Positions 23,908 to 33,321 of a stretch of 64,000 nt of DNA are shown here, piece by piece. The DNA comes from JANXQG01 sp963804375 (GTDB lineage Bacteria > Planctomycetota > Planctomycetia > Pirellulales > Thermoguttaceae): assembly GCA_963804375.1 (NCBI GenBank), contig CAWDQE010000015.1, forward strand, positions 496,001 to 560,000, given 5' to 3'. Under the pieces are notes generated by a model that was not told the origin of the DNA, made no database searches, and saw only the letters and a list, made by a program, of their open reading frames with translations. Numbering within the stretch: the stretch's first letter is position 1; every line of letters begins with the position of its first letter. The position numbers and the translations under genes were made by a program.

Positions 23908-24067
23908 GCCCCATCTCAAGATACGGTCGAACGGCCATGCTTAGAATATCGTAGTCCTGCCGCGAAAGACCTTGCCACCAATCGGACGTAAAGCCCGAAA
24001 GGAGAACCGCGAGTACGGTTGTGACCAGCAACAATACTGTAAGCGAAAATTGAAACTTGACTCGCAT
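23908..24067 (-). pseudogene. 5' half of the gene split by the IS3-family element
   Basis: ATG at 24067 starts MRVKFQFSLTVLLLVTTVLA, a single N-terminal hydrophobic segment (FSLTVLLLVTTVLAVLLSGF is typical of planctomycete membrane proteins), then WWQGLSRQDYDILSMAVRPY. The frame enters the IS at about 23907 and stops there at 23852 after a few foreign residues. It continues logically at 22521 on the far side of the element. Confidence 0.6.
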
Positions 24068-24100
24068 GCAAACGGAATCCGAAACCTGCCACACTTCGAC

Positions 24101-24424
24101 CTACTTATAAAGTATTATCTTCATCTGGTAATGCCGGGAATAATTTTCAAGCGCGGTCTTGAATTCTCCAGACTGCTGGCGACCTAGCGCCTTGAACGGC
24201 AGCATAATGTAGACATTGTTCGTAGTGTCTTCCGTGATCTGAGCCTTCGCCTGCTGAAATCCCCAGCTCATGCCGTCAAGAACGGTACCGCAATACTGAC
24301 TGGCATTGTCCCGAAAAAGCAAGACGGCATAGTCCTCAAATTCCAACTTGAGGCCCGTATAGTCTTTGGGCGTCATCAGATCGCCAAATTCGAAATGCCG
24401 CCCCGGCTCGTCCGTAAGATACAC
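24101..24424 (-). CDS. Hypothetical protein, 107 residues
   Basis: Starts at GTG 24424 (VYLTDEPGRHFEFGDLMTPK). In-frame sequence continues a little upstream without a better start, so the N-terminus is uncertain and could be truncated. The body is mixed alpha/beta with no signal peptide (LKLEFEDYAVLLFRDNASQY, ENYSRHYQMKIILYK). I recognise no family. It is 33 bases upstream of the split gene on the same strand and may once have been in its operon. Confidence 0.5.
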   Translation of the reverse strand: MYLTDEPGRHFEFGDLMTPKDYTGLKLEFEDYAVLLFRDNASQYCGTVLDGMSWGFQQAKAQITEDTTNNVYIMLPFKALGRQQSGEFKTALENYSRHYQMKIILYK

Positions 24425-24533
24425 GTTCGCACCGTCCTCGACTCCACCTTCATTGTGAGCTACCCCTGTCTAAAATCAAATCCCCTTATGCACTCGACGG
24501 ACTGATTCCTCTCCTGATATCTGAAAACCAGGG

Positions 24534-25754
24534 TTATTTCCTCGGGCCATCTCCCACGGCGGGTTTCAACTTTTCCCGTTCGATCCCCTTGATTTTGGGC
24601 GGATTACTCACAATTAGCGACGGGAGAGCCTCCTGAAGGTCTTTGATGCCTGCGCTCGTCACGGCGGTGCCGCCCAGAGATAGGAGTCCCAGGTGGTCAA
24701 GCTTCTTTAGTTGTTGCAGGCCGACATCGGTCAACTCAGTATCCATCACGTCAAGCCACTTGAGGTCCTTCATCTTTCTTAGGTGAACAATGCCTTTATC
24801 GGTGATCTGAGTGCCTCCCAGGAAAAGCGTCTCAAGGGCGACCAAGTCGCTAATGCGCTGCAAGCCCGCATCGGTGATCTTGCACCAGTACAAGTTCAAG
24901 CATCGCAGCTTTCGCAGTTTGCCGACTTGCTCGAGTCCGCGGTCCGTGACCATCGTGCCGCCCAAATCAAGCCAGTAAAGATCCGGAAACACGGTCAGGC
25001 TACGAACGCCAGCGTCACCGATTGACGAGCATTTATACAGCGTCAGTGATCTTAACTTTGTGAGACCGCGGATTTCACGGAGGCCGGCATCGGAGATGTC
25101 CGTGTCGTTTAGGTCCAGGCAGTCAAGGTTGGTCAATTCACCGAGACCGTGGAAGCCTTCGTTATGAGTTCGAACGCCCGTCAGATCCAGGGAGCGAAGT
25201 GACGGCAGCGTTTTCAACCGTGCGAGGCCCGCTCCCGTGATGCGGGTTCTTCCAAGTTCCAGCCGGGAAAGTCGCTCCATCCCCCACAAGTGCTTTAGCC
25301 CTGCATTTGTTATGTCGGTATCCTCCAAATCGAGAGATTCAAGCCTGGTGAGGTTGCCGACGTGCTGGAGCTCGCGATCGCTGACTGCGGCGCCCGCGAG
25401 CCGTAGCAACCGAAGCCGCGGAACAGCTTTCAGACGATCGATTCCCGTGTCCGAAACTTTGGTCTTGCGAAGATCGACCACCTCGACCCCCGGCAAATCG
25501 GCAAGGAGTGTGAGAGCCCGCTCGTCGAACCTCTCTGACGAGAAACTCGCCTCAATGCATGTGCGGCCCGACGGCATTTCCTGAGTAGTCAGAAGCCTGC
25601 CGCCGAATCGTTCGATTTCCTCACGGATCGAGCGTTCAGGGAGAGACTGCTTCTCATCTGCGCACGCGCACGGCGCATAGACGATCGGCATGGATAACGC
25701 CGCCAAGAGCACATACACGAGGGACGGCGAAGAGGCTTGGCCCGACGTTGCCAT
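24534..25754 (-). CDS. Secreted leucine-rich-repeat protein
   Basis: 406 residues. A signal peptide (SLVYVLLAALSMPIVYAPCACA) is followed by about 11 consecutive 24-residue LRRs, each of the form 'LxxLdLxxTxITDAGLxxLxx' (LESLDLEDTDITNAGLKHL, LDCLDLNDTDISDAGLREI, LETLFLGGTQITDKGIVHL). The C-terminal tail is basic. It should form a curved solenoid for protein binding outside the cytoplasm. It belongs to the same subtype as the LRR protein at 20740-21642; the two flank the IS3-disrupted locus. Confidence 0.88.
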   Translation of the reverse strand: MATSGQASSPSLVYVLLAALSMPIVYAPCACADEKQSLPERSIREEIERFGGRLLTTQEMPSGRTCIEASFSSERFDERALTLLADLPGVEVVDLRKTKVSDTGIDRLKAVPRLRLLRLAGAAVSDRELQHVGNLTRLESLDLEDTDITNAGLKHLWGMERLSRLELGRTRITGAGLARLKTLPSLRSLDLTGVRTHNEGFHGLGELTNLDCLDLNDTDISDAGLREIRGLTKLRSLTLYKCSSIGDAGVRSLTVFPDLYWLDLGGTMVTDRGLEQVGKLRKLRCLNLYWCKITDAGLQRISDLVALETLFLGGTQITDKGIVHLRKMKDLKWLDVMDTELTDVGLQQLKKLDHLGLLSLGGTAVTSAGIKDLQEALPSLIVSNPPKIKGIEREKLKPAVGDGPRK

Positions 25755-25896
25755 AGAATTACCTCCTATTGAGTTTTGTCCGATCAGCAGGAAAGTACTT
25801 GTCGCGCTACACCTTCTCGGAGGGGGCGGTCAACAAGCCCTTCGCCGTTTCGCCGCGGGGCGAACGCGATGAATTCCGAATTCCGGGACACATACC

Positions 25897-26565
25897 TTAA
25901 TTCGCGTCTCGCTTTGGCTTTGGACCGCGTTTTTGCGGCATTAGTGCGCGGCCGATCGTCTCCTCCAATCGTCCCAAGAATGTCTCGTCTCCCAGCGGCC
26001 GGCCCGTGCGGCTGTGGCGACGGATGTCCCTGAGTTCCTCCTCCGGCATGGCGCTGTTGAGAAAGGCGGCCCAATCCGGGACCATCGCCAGCAGGGGAGC
26101 AACCTTCACGAACGGGTCGTCCCGCCCTGCCAAGTGCGCCCGTGCGCTGCTCCAGGGCCAATCGCAGGGATTGCAGACGAGGCCCGCACGGACAGGGTTC
26201 AGTTCGATGTATCGCGCGGCTGCCGGCAGGTACGCTTCGTCCATCACGAACAACGCGAAGCGCCCTTGCCAGAGATACCCGCGCCACTTCTCGCGAAAAT
26301 TGATCCGCCGCGTGTACCGGCGGTGCGCTTCGCCAATGGCCCATCGCAATCCTTCTTCGGAGGATGGGACTGCTATGGCGTGAATATGATTCGGCATGAG
26401 GCAGCAACTCCATATCTCGACTCCCTGGTCACGGCACCAATGGGCCATCAGTTCCAAGTAGGCGCAATAGTCCCCCTCGTTGAAAAACGTCTGCTGCCGC
26501 CGGTTGCCACGCTGCGTGACATGGTGCGGCATGCCAGGAACCACGATTCGAGCCAATCTTGCCAT
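25897..26565 (-). CDS. REP-associated tyrosine transposase (RAYT, Y1/HUH family)
   Basis: 222 residues. The HUH motif is H60-I-H62 in CCLMPNHIHAIAV, and the likely catalytic tyrosine is Tyr119 in ARYIELNPVRAGLV. 'MARLARIVVPGMPHHVTQRG' is the classic start of this family. RAYTs are single-copy, domesticated relatives of IS200/IS605 transposases that cut single-stranded REP hairpins next to a GTAG-type foot. It stands alone without IS ends, which fits a chromosomal RAYT. Several GTAGG-footed palindromes lie in this window. Confidence 0.9.
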   Translation of the reverse strand: MARLARIVVPGMPHHVTQRGNRRQQTFFNEGDYCAYLELMAHWCRDQGVEIWSCCLMPNHIHAIAVPSSEEGLRWAIGEAHRRYTRRINFREKWRGYLWQGRFALFVMDEAYLPAAARYIELNPVRAGLVCNPCDWPWSSARAHLAGRDDPFVKVAPLLAMVPDWAAFLNSAMPEEELRDIRRHSRTGRPLGDETFLGRLEETIGRALMPQKRGPKPKRDAN

Positions 26566-26604
26566 GCCGCCAATTTGACTATTCCCAATCCTCCCGTCAA
26601 TAAT

Positions 26605-26763
26605 TTAGTCATGGGTTCCCGGAATTCCGAGATAAACTGCGATCATATACTCATTCCAGCCGATCACCGGCTCGCCCTCGACCATCCAGAAACCGTTGAA
26701 TTGACGATCTGGAAATCCGATTTCAACGGCGTCCGGTTCACCTAGCCATTCGTAATACGTCAT
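26605..26763 (-). CDS. 52-residue hypothetical protein
   Basis: Starts MTYYEWLGEPDAVEIGFPDR and ends at TAA 26605. A G-rich stretch (GGGGG) lies about 9 bases before the start. The composition is acidic and aromatic-rich and looks protein-like (FNGFWMVEGEPVIGWNEYM). It may be a complete small protein or the C-terminal part of a longer lost gene. No family recognised. Confidence 0.35.
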   Translation of the reverse strand: MTYYEWLGEPDAVEIGFPDRQFNGFWMVEGEPVIGWNEYMIAVYLGIPGTHD

Positions 26764-26851
26764 AAGCCAACCCCCGTTAAACGCGTTGGGTAAGGGGCCA
26801 GTCCGTGATTTTTAGCATTCTCTCGAGGAATTGCCGTAACGTGTGCGGGCG

Positions 26852-29034
26852 TTACGGCTGCCAGCGAAACATGATCACTTTCGCCTTCGCGTCGTCCTCC
26901 AGGAAGACCACGTACTCTCCGTTGGCGCGCCGCACCGCCCGGACGCTGTCGACAATGTCCAGCAGGCCGATCTCGCCCAACTCCCGCTCGGCGACGAGGT
27001 TGCCCACCGGCGATCCGTCCGCGAGCTTGAAGACCTTCACGTAGGCATACTTGAGCTTATCCGCTTTCAGGCCGCGGGTATAGGCCGCGAAAACGTAGTT
27101 GCCGGCCACGTCGAAGGAGATCGGCTCGGCCGACTCGTGCCCCTGCGAACCTCTCTCATAGGGCAACACCATGCGCCACCGCAAGCGGCGCTTGCCGGCG
27201 CCCCAATGATCGTAGCAGACCAATACAGGTCCCATGGGTTTCCAGTGCTGATTACGATCCTGGCCGTGGTTGCCGCCCAGGAGCATGACATCGGAGGCAG
27301 GCAGATATTTGAGGCGACGCGCCTCGTCGAGTTCGGCCGGGCGAGGGTAAAGGCGCGCCTTCGCCAAATCCCAAATCGGAACACCATGCTCGTCCACGCC
27401 CGCCACAGGCAGGCAGCGGATCCGTTCACGCCCGGATAGCCAGATGTTGCCCTGGGCATCGGGTACGGGAATACGACTTGCCTCGTCGCCGACGGTTTGA
27501 TACTCGCCGGCATCGATCGCGCCGTTGCCGTTCAGGTCGCGCCACAGCCACGCACCTCGATCCGGCTGGTGGGCGGGGTACCCGTCCGGCCGCTGAATGT
27601 GCTTCGTCGACAACAAGACGCAAGGGATGGCGGTCTCGCCATCGGTCTGCGGGCTGAAGCGATAAACGTGCAGGAATTCACCGGTCATGTCGGAAACGAA
27701 CAGAAATGGCCGGCCGGCGATCCGCCGCATCCAGACGTGCGTCGCCGGCAGGTGCAACCGCGGGTCATCCGCATACTTCGACGGATTGACTGTGTAGCCC
27801 TGGTACGACCACTCCTGGCCCGCCGGCTTGTTCCAATCCATGGCAAAATGCTCCTCCTTCGTGAACACGTCGCGCTCCGAGGCCGGGTCGATATCCGCCA
27901 GGTCGACGAACTCCAGTCCCAACCGCCGCCAGCGGCACCGGCCCTCGGCCGAGTAGCATTCCAGAACCGTGCTGCCGCCTGCCGTTGAGCCATTCGAGGC
28001 GACGTAAACATTCCCCTGGCCATCCACGCCGATGGCTGACGGGCGATTGAAACGCAAGTCCGCGAACTTGCCGGGGACCGGGCCGGCAAAGATGCCGCCC
28101 TTGGCGCCGAAAGTGCCCTGGAGTTGCGGGGCCGTGTCGAGGGAACCGTAGATCTTGATTTGCTGGTCCGGCCCTGCATCGGCGACCAGCAGCCGATTCC
28201 GAGCGTCGGTAGCGATCGCCGTCGGAGACATGCCGGACGCGAACTCGATGGTTGGCGGCAGTGGTTTGCCGGCGGTCGTAAAACAGAGCGCCTTCCATGC
28301 TGCTGCGGCCTGGGGCCGTTGCAGGACCCACACCCGGCGCTTCGGTCCAGGCACAAGCGGTCCGGGCGCGCGACCGCCCAGGAGCGCAGAAGCCGCATGC
28401 TTCGCGTGTCGTAGACCTTGATCAGGCCGTCGAAAGGACTGCTGACGAACAGTTCGGTTTCGGTCGCCCAAAGGCCGCGTAGGTTTCCCTGTCCGCCTTG
28501 CGGAATTTCCGCCACGGGCAGGAAAGCCCCTTGAAGCACGTCGCCTTCCTTGCCGTGCCCATTGGGGAAGGGCGCAGGCCGAGTGATGTCGCCGCGGCGC
28601 CGCCGCGAGATGCCCGACCAGGCGAAGCCCTTGGGCGGCCAGGAGCTGCCCTTCAGCCCGCCGCCTTCGTTGTCCACGTTCTGCACGATGAACAGGTACT
28701 GGGAGTTGGCGGCGATGGCTTCGCCGCCTTCATAACCCCAGCCGTGCGTATGGCCGGCCATGGCCAGGAGTTGTCCGTCGCGGTACTGCTGAACGTTGCC
28801 GCCCGCCTCATCCCACCTGACATTCGTGAAGACGGTGCCGTCCGTTTCGACCCACAGGCCCTCGACATCCTGTTGCACCCAGGCAGGTTTGCCGCTAAGG
28901 CTGTTGCCGATCCACGACACACGATACTGAAGGTCCTCGCCCGGGGTTGTGCCGGCACAACACGCCCAAGCACAGACGCAAACCACGAGGCGCAGTGCGT
29001 AACAACCGAACCGGCGCGATATCGATCGATTCAT
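26852..29034 (-). CDS. Secreted beta-propeller (NHL-like) protein, one frameshift
   Basis: ATG at 29034 has an AGGGAG ribosome site. The N-terminal signal (YALRLVVCVCAWACCAGTTP) leads into repeats such as 'GLWVETDGTVFTNVRWDEAG', 'LRGLWATETELFVSSPFDGL' and 'AIGVDGQGNVYVASNGS', the pattern of NHL/SMP-30 propellers. Around 28360-28375 a one-base change moves the frame; the downstream frame continues the same protein to 26852. The total would be about 727 residues. Later 'DLNGNGAIDAGEYQTVGDE' looks like an EF-hand/dockerin-type calcium loop. Substrate unknown. The shift lies in a GC run and may be a sequencing error. Confidence 0.75.
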
Positions 29035-29171
29035 GATGGATTTCTCCCTGATAGTTGCAGTATAGCGATCCATCGCGGCCGAGTACAACGGCCGCAGGCG
29101 AATTGCAGACCGGAGCAAAGCGATCGTAGCACCGCCTTCGTGCGGAAAATGTGCGAAGAAAACCGGCTATT

Positions 29172-29336
29172 GATCTTTGCATTGAAAATGAGCCATTGAG
29201 TTGTGTGGCAGGGGCGTAGGCCGGAACAAGCTTCGGGGTACCCGCGCAGCGGGTCGGTTCCGGCACGAATCGGCATCAACGCCGGAACTGCGCAAGCTTG
29301 TTCCGGCCTACATGGCTCATTTTCAATGCGAAGATC
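29172..29336. repeat. Palindrome nested in a palindrome (165 bp)
   Basis: Outer arms of 25 bases (GATCTTTGCATTGAAAATGA... at 29172-29196, and its complement at 29312-29336, one mismatch) enclose inner perfect arms GTAGGCCGGAACAAGCTT (29216-29233) and AAGCTTGTTCCGGCCTAC (29294-29311). The right arms abut exactly, while 19 extra bases separate the left arms. The structure lies between two divergently transcribed genes. It looks like a GTAGG-type REP inserted into the loop of an older hairpin. Confidence 0.75.
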
Positions 29337-29456
29337 AATTAAGCCGGGACTACGAGCGACTTTGCAGGCCTACTGACAACTACCCCTGGAGACTGGCATC
29401 TGCCGCAGCCTTAGGTTAACATGGGGGGAACTCTATCAGAAGCGAGGAGAATGCAG

Positions 29457-30731
29457 ATGCTCAACAGCGATGCGCAAGCCCGCCAGGGAAATCTCTCGCG
29501 GCGCGGGTTCTTAACCGCTACGACCCTGGCCGCCGCCAGCGCGGCACTCCCGGCCGTTGCCCAGAATCCGGCCACGCCCGTGCGCAAGCCCCTGCTCGCC
29601 TATGTCGGCTCGTATAGTTCACCGCGAGGCCCGGAAGGCAGCAAAGGCTACGGGCGAGGCATCTACCTGTTCGAAATGGATCCAGCCACCGGGGCCCTGG
29701 TCCAGCGCGAAGTGTTCGCCAACGACGCCAACCCGTCGTGGCTGGCGCTGAACCCGGCACGGACCCATCTGTACGCAGCGAACGAGACGGCGACCTATCA
29801 AGGCGCCAACTCCGGCTCGGTGAGCGCCTACGCGATCAACCGCTCCAACGGACACCTGGCGCTGCTCAATACGGTCAGCTCCGCGGGCGCCGGCCCCGCC
29901 CATCTCAGCGTTCACCCCGCGGGCAAGCACGTGCTGGTGGCGAACTACGCCGGCGGGACCGTGGCCGTGCTGCCGCTGGGGGCCGGCGGCGAGCTCCGGC
30001 CCGCGAGTGACGTCAAGACCGGCCGGGGCGCGATTGGCCCAACCCGTGCTGCCAGTGCGCCTGTGGGAAGTTTTGCCATCAGCGGCCACGAACGCCCCCA
30101 CGCGCACATGATCGAGTCGGACCCGGCCGGACAATTCGTTTTGGCCAGCGACCTCGGCCTGGACCGGATCTACATCTGGAAGTTTGATGCCTCCAGGGGC
30201 CGGCTCGTCGACAACGACCCGCCTTTCGTCGCCTTGCCGCCCGGCGACGGGCCGCGGCATTTTGCTTTCCATCCCAGCGGCCGCTGGTTCTATTCGTTGC
30301 AGGAAGAGGCCTCGACGGTCGCGGTCTTCGCCTACGACGCCCGGCGCGGGCGGCTGACGGCCAAACAGACGATTTCCAGCCTTCCGCAAGGCTTCGCCGG
30401 CACCGATTTCACGTCGGAGATCGCGGTTACGCCTGACGGAAAGTTCGTCTATGTCGCCAACCGTCTGCACGACAGCATCGCCTGGCTCTCGATCGCCGAG
30501 TCGGGCGTCTTGACGCTGCTCGGCGAAGAGTGGACTCGCGGCGACTACCCGCGGAGCTTCGGCATCGATCCCAGCGGCCGTTTTCTCTTTTCCTGCAACC
30601 AGCGGAGCGACGCGATCGCCGCCTTCCGCCGCGACAAGAACACCGGCGCCCTCTCCTTCACCGGCCAATACACGCCGGTCGGTACGCCGGCCATGATCCT
30701 TTTTCTCGAACCAGAAACCCTAACCAAATGA
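29457..30731 (+). CDS. Tat-exported 6-phosphogluconolactonase-like (YbhE-type) beta-propeller
   Basis: 424 residues from ATG at 29457, chosen because GAGGAG lies 7 bases upstream (ATG 29451 is too close). A twin-arginine signal (LSRRGFLTATTLAAASAALP) is followed by a seven-bladed lactonase fold: LLAYVGSYSS, 'NPSWLALNPARTHLYAANET', 'GPAHLSVHPAGKHVLVANYA', 'PRHFAFHPSGRWFYSLQEEA', 'VTPDGKFVYVANR'. Export makes a role in the pentose phosphate pathway unlikely; it probably opens sugar lactones outside the cytoplasm. The isomerase-like gene follows 9 bases later, so the two form an operon. Confidence 0.92.
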   Translation: MLNSDAQARQGNLSRRGFLTATTLAAASAALPAVAQNPATPVRKPLLAYVGSYSSPRGPEGSKGYGRGIYLFEMDPATGALVQREVFANDANPSWLALNPARTHLYAANETATYQGANSGSVSAYAINRSNGHLALLNTVSSAGAGPAHLSVHPAGKHVLVANYAGGTVAVLPLGAGGELRPASDVKTGRGAIGPTRAASAPVGSFAISGHERPHAHMIESDPAGQFVLASDLGLDRIYIWKFDASRGRLVDNDPPFVALPPGDGPRHFAFHPSGRWFYSLQEEASTVAVFAYDARRGRLTAKQTISSLPQGFAGTDFTSEIAVTPDGKFVYVANRLHDSIAWLSIAESGVLTLLGEEWTRGDYPRSFGIDPSGRFLFSCNQRSDAIAAFRRDKNTGALSFTGQYTPVGTPAMILFLEPETLTK

Positions 30732-30740
30732 GGTGTTCCC

Positions 30741-31796
30741 ATGCTCCATGACGCTGATTGTACGCGACGCGATTTCACCAAGCTGGCCGTCGGGACCGTG
30801 CTGGCCACGGCGGCCGGCGCGATCCCGTCCGCGCGGGCGGCCGAGGCGCCGGCGGCCAACGCACCGCCGGCCGGTGGCCGGCCGCGGATTAGCTGCGTAA
30901 GTTGGAACTTCCATCCCCTCGGGGCCGGCAACACCCGACCCGAGGAGGCGATCGAGACCATCGGCGCGATGGGTTTCGACGGCATCGAGCTGATTCTCAC
31001 GGGGCGGGCCGAAATCGCCAACTACTGGAGCGACGCGACCATCGAGAGGATCCGCAAGCGCCTGGAGCACTACAAACTGCAGGTTCCCCAGTTTGCCCTC
31101 TTTCAGCCGGTGGTCGAAGAGCTCACCAGCCCTAGTGCCGACGAGCGGCAGAAGGCCCTCGACCGTTTCGAGGCGGGCTGCAGTATCGCCGCCAAACTGG
31201 GCGCGCCGATCGTGAACATCGTTGCCCCCTGGTCGTGCGAGCTGAAAGGCCCGACCACCTACCTGCCCCGCTACTACGAGGTCTCCCCCGCCAAGCCCGG
31301 TGAAAAGTTCCATATCGACATCGCGCCCGGGTTCGACTGGGAGAAAACCTGGGAGACGTTCGTCGAGACAATCAAGGGCTGCCTGCAGCGGGCCAAGGCC
31401 GCCGGGCTGCGGTTCTCCATCGAGAACCACACGCACACCATGCTTCCCGACACCGGCTCGCTGCTGCGTCTGTGGGACAGCGTCCGCGACCCGGCCCTGG
31501 GCTTCAATCTCGATGTCGGCTGGATCGCCCTGGAGCGCGAGTACCCGCCGCTGGCCGTCCACAAGGCGGGCAGGCACCTGATGAACGTCCATGCCCGCGA
31601 CATCGACGGCCTGATGCGGCGGTTCGTCCACGTCGGCCAGGGGGTGGTGGACTTCAAGGCCCTGACCGAGGCCGTCAAGGCGGTCGGCTTCCACGGCTTC
31701 CTCTCCCTGGAGCAAGACGGCCAGCCGGGGGACCAGCCGGGCGCAATGCAGGCCACCTGCCGGCGCTACCTGGCGATGATGAAGGAGTACCTGTGA
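30741..31796 (+). CDS. Tat-exported sugar isomerase/epimerase-like TIM-barrel protein
   Basis: 351 residues. Tat signal TRRDFTKLAVGTVLATAAGA. The AP-endonuclease-2/xylose-isomerase-like barrel shows 'SCVSWNFHPLG', 'GFDGIELILTGRAE', 'LRFSIENHTHTML' (metal-binding Glu/His), 'GFNLDVGWIALE' and 'GFLSLEQDGQPGD'. Family members isomerise or epimerise sugars using a divalent metal. Co-transcription with the lactonase suggests joint handling of an oxidised sugar outside the cytoplasm. The exact substrate cannot be read from sequence. Confidence 0.9.
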   Translation: MLHDADCTRRDFTKLAVGTVLATAAGAIPSARAAEAPAANAPPAGGRPRISCVSWNFHPLGAGNTRPEEAIETIGAMGFDGIELILTGRAEIANYWSDATIERIRKRLEHYKLQVPQFALFQPVVEELTSPSADERQKALDRFEAGCSIAAKLGAPIVNIVAPWSCELKGPTTYLPRYYEVSPAKPGEKFHIDIAPGFDWEKTWETFVETIKGCLQRAKAAGLRFSIENHTHTMLPDTGSLLRLWDSVRDPALGFNLDVGWIALEREYPPLAVHKAGRHLMNVHARDIDGLMRRFVHVGQGVVDFKALTEAVKAVGFHGFLSLEQDGQPGDQPGAMQATCRRYLAMMKEYL

Positions 31797-31840
31797 GAAC
31801 CGCTGTCCCAGATTAGCCGCTTCCCGGCACGCGCCCAGGT

Positions 31841-33316
31841 TCAGCGCGCCGCAACCTGCGGCGATCCGGATGCCGTGCCTTGACCGAGGCGGATCTCCCA
31901 GCCGCCCCCCAAGGCGCGATAGACCTGGACCAGGCCCAGGGCAATCGCCCCGCGGGCCTGGGCCTCGAGATCCTCCTGCGCCACCATGGTCCCTTGGACT
32001 TGGGCGAGGCGCGTATAGTCGACGGTGCCCGCTTGATATTGGCTGACGACGATCTGGAAGGCTTTCTTGGCGGCGACAACGCCCTCCGCAAGCAGCTTTC
32101 TCTGCGCCTGGGACCGCAGGAAGGCGGCCAGCCCGTCCTCGGCCTCTTGGTTGGCCGCCAGCACGGCGGTGCGGTAATCCAAGAGGGCCTGCTGGAACTT
32201 GGCGTCCTGCAAGCGGACATTGTTGGAAATCCGGCCGTAGTTGAGAATGTTCCAGGTGAACGACGGCCCTGCGCAGGCGTTAAAGTTCGCGGGGGTGAAC
32301 AACTGCGAGGCGTTCTGGGCCGAGTAGCCCAGCGTGCCGGTGATCGAGATGTGGGGATACCAATCGGCCTGGGCGATGCCGATTTGCTCGGACTGGGCCG
32401 CGGCGGCGCGTTCGGCGGCGCGGATATCAGGCCGCCGCTCGATCAACTGGGCCGGGATGCCCGCTACCACCTCGCTGGGCGCCGTAGGTATCGGCTGGCG
32501 CCCCAGCCGGGCCTGCAGGTCGGTGGGCGGAATGCCCAGCAAAGTGCAAAGCTGGTCTTGGCCCTGCCGCAAGGTGATCTCCAGCGATGGGATCGCGGCC
32601 TCGGTCCCCGCCAGCGTGCTTTGTTGCTGGTAGACGTCCAGTTTGCCAACGGCCCCGCCATCAAAGCGGATTTGGATGATCTTCAGCACCTGGCGCTGCA
32701 GTTTCGCGTTTTCCTTGGCCAGCTCGATCCGTTCTTGGGTCTGGCGCATCGTGATGTAGTACTGTGCCGTGTCGCCCAGCAAGGTGACCAGCACGGCGTC
32801 GTAGTTTTCCAGCGACCCTTCCAGTTGGGCATTGGCACTGAGCACTTGACGGCGGTAGAGCCCCCAAAAGTCCAACTCCCAGGCTAGGTTGAATCCCAAA
32901 TTCCAATTGTTGCTGAACTGGGAAGGGGACGCAACCTCGCCGCTATAACCGCCGCTAACATTCTGAGTTTGCGGGAAAATCTCGCCCTTGGCGATTCCCA
33001 ACTGGGCCCTGGCTTGAAGGATCCGAGTGCCGTACTCTTTCAGGTTGAGGTTCTGGTTATAGGCCTCATAGATCAGGCCGTTGAGCGCGGGGTCGTTGAA
33101 AAGACACCACCAGCGGCTCAGGTCGGCGGCATGGCTGCGGACGCGCGAATCGGCAGAGTCGATCCATTGCGGCGCGACCGCGACCTTGGCGGGGCTGTAC
33201 TCGGGACCCACCTTGCAGCCGTGGTGAACATAGTCCGAGAAACTCGTGCACCCGTTCAGGCATAGCGCCGCCGCGGCAAGCCAGAACCAGCAGGTCTGTC
33301 GAGAGGCGTGATGCAT
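31841..33316 (-). CDS. Outer-membrane efflux lipoprotein (NodT/OprM/TolC family)
   Basis: 491 residues. A signal with a lipobox-like LCLNGC at about residue 23, then two OEP repeats: 'LNLKEYGTRILQARAQLGIA...FPQTQNVSGGYSG' and 'RRPDIRAAERAAAAQSEQIG...WYPHISITGTLGYS'. Long helical stretches fit the TolC periplasmic tunnel. It would form the outer-membrane exit duct of a tripartite pump. It starts 5 bases after the membrane-fusion gene ends. No inner-membrane permease is encoded next to it. Confidence 0.93.
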   Translation of the reverse strand: MHHASRQTCWFWLAAAALCLNGCTSFSDYVHHGCKVGPEYSPAKVAVAPQWIDSADSRVRSHAADLSRWWCLFNDPALNGLIYEAYNQNLNLKEYGTRILQARAQLGIAKGEIFPQTQNVSGGYSGEVASPSQFSNNWNLGFNLAWELDFWGLYRRQVLSANAQLEGSLENYDAVLVTLLGDTAQYYITMRQTQERIELAKENAKLQRQVLKIIQIRFDGGAVGKLDVYQQQSTLAGTEAAIPSLEITLRQGQDQLCTLLGIPPTDLQARLGRQPIPTAPSEVVAGIPAQLIERRPDIRAAERAAAAQSEQIGIAQADWYPHISITGTLGYSAQNASQLFTPANFNACAGPSFTWNILNYGRISNNVRLQDAKFQQALLDYRTAVLAANQEAEDGLAAFLRSQAQRKLLAEGVVAAKKAFQIVVSQYQAGTVDYTRLAQVQGTMVAQEDLEAQARGAIALGLVQVYRALGGGWEIRLGQGTASGSPQVAAR

Positions 33317-33321
33317 TCCTC

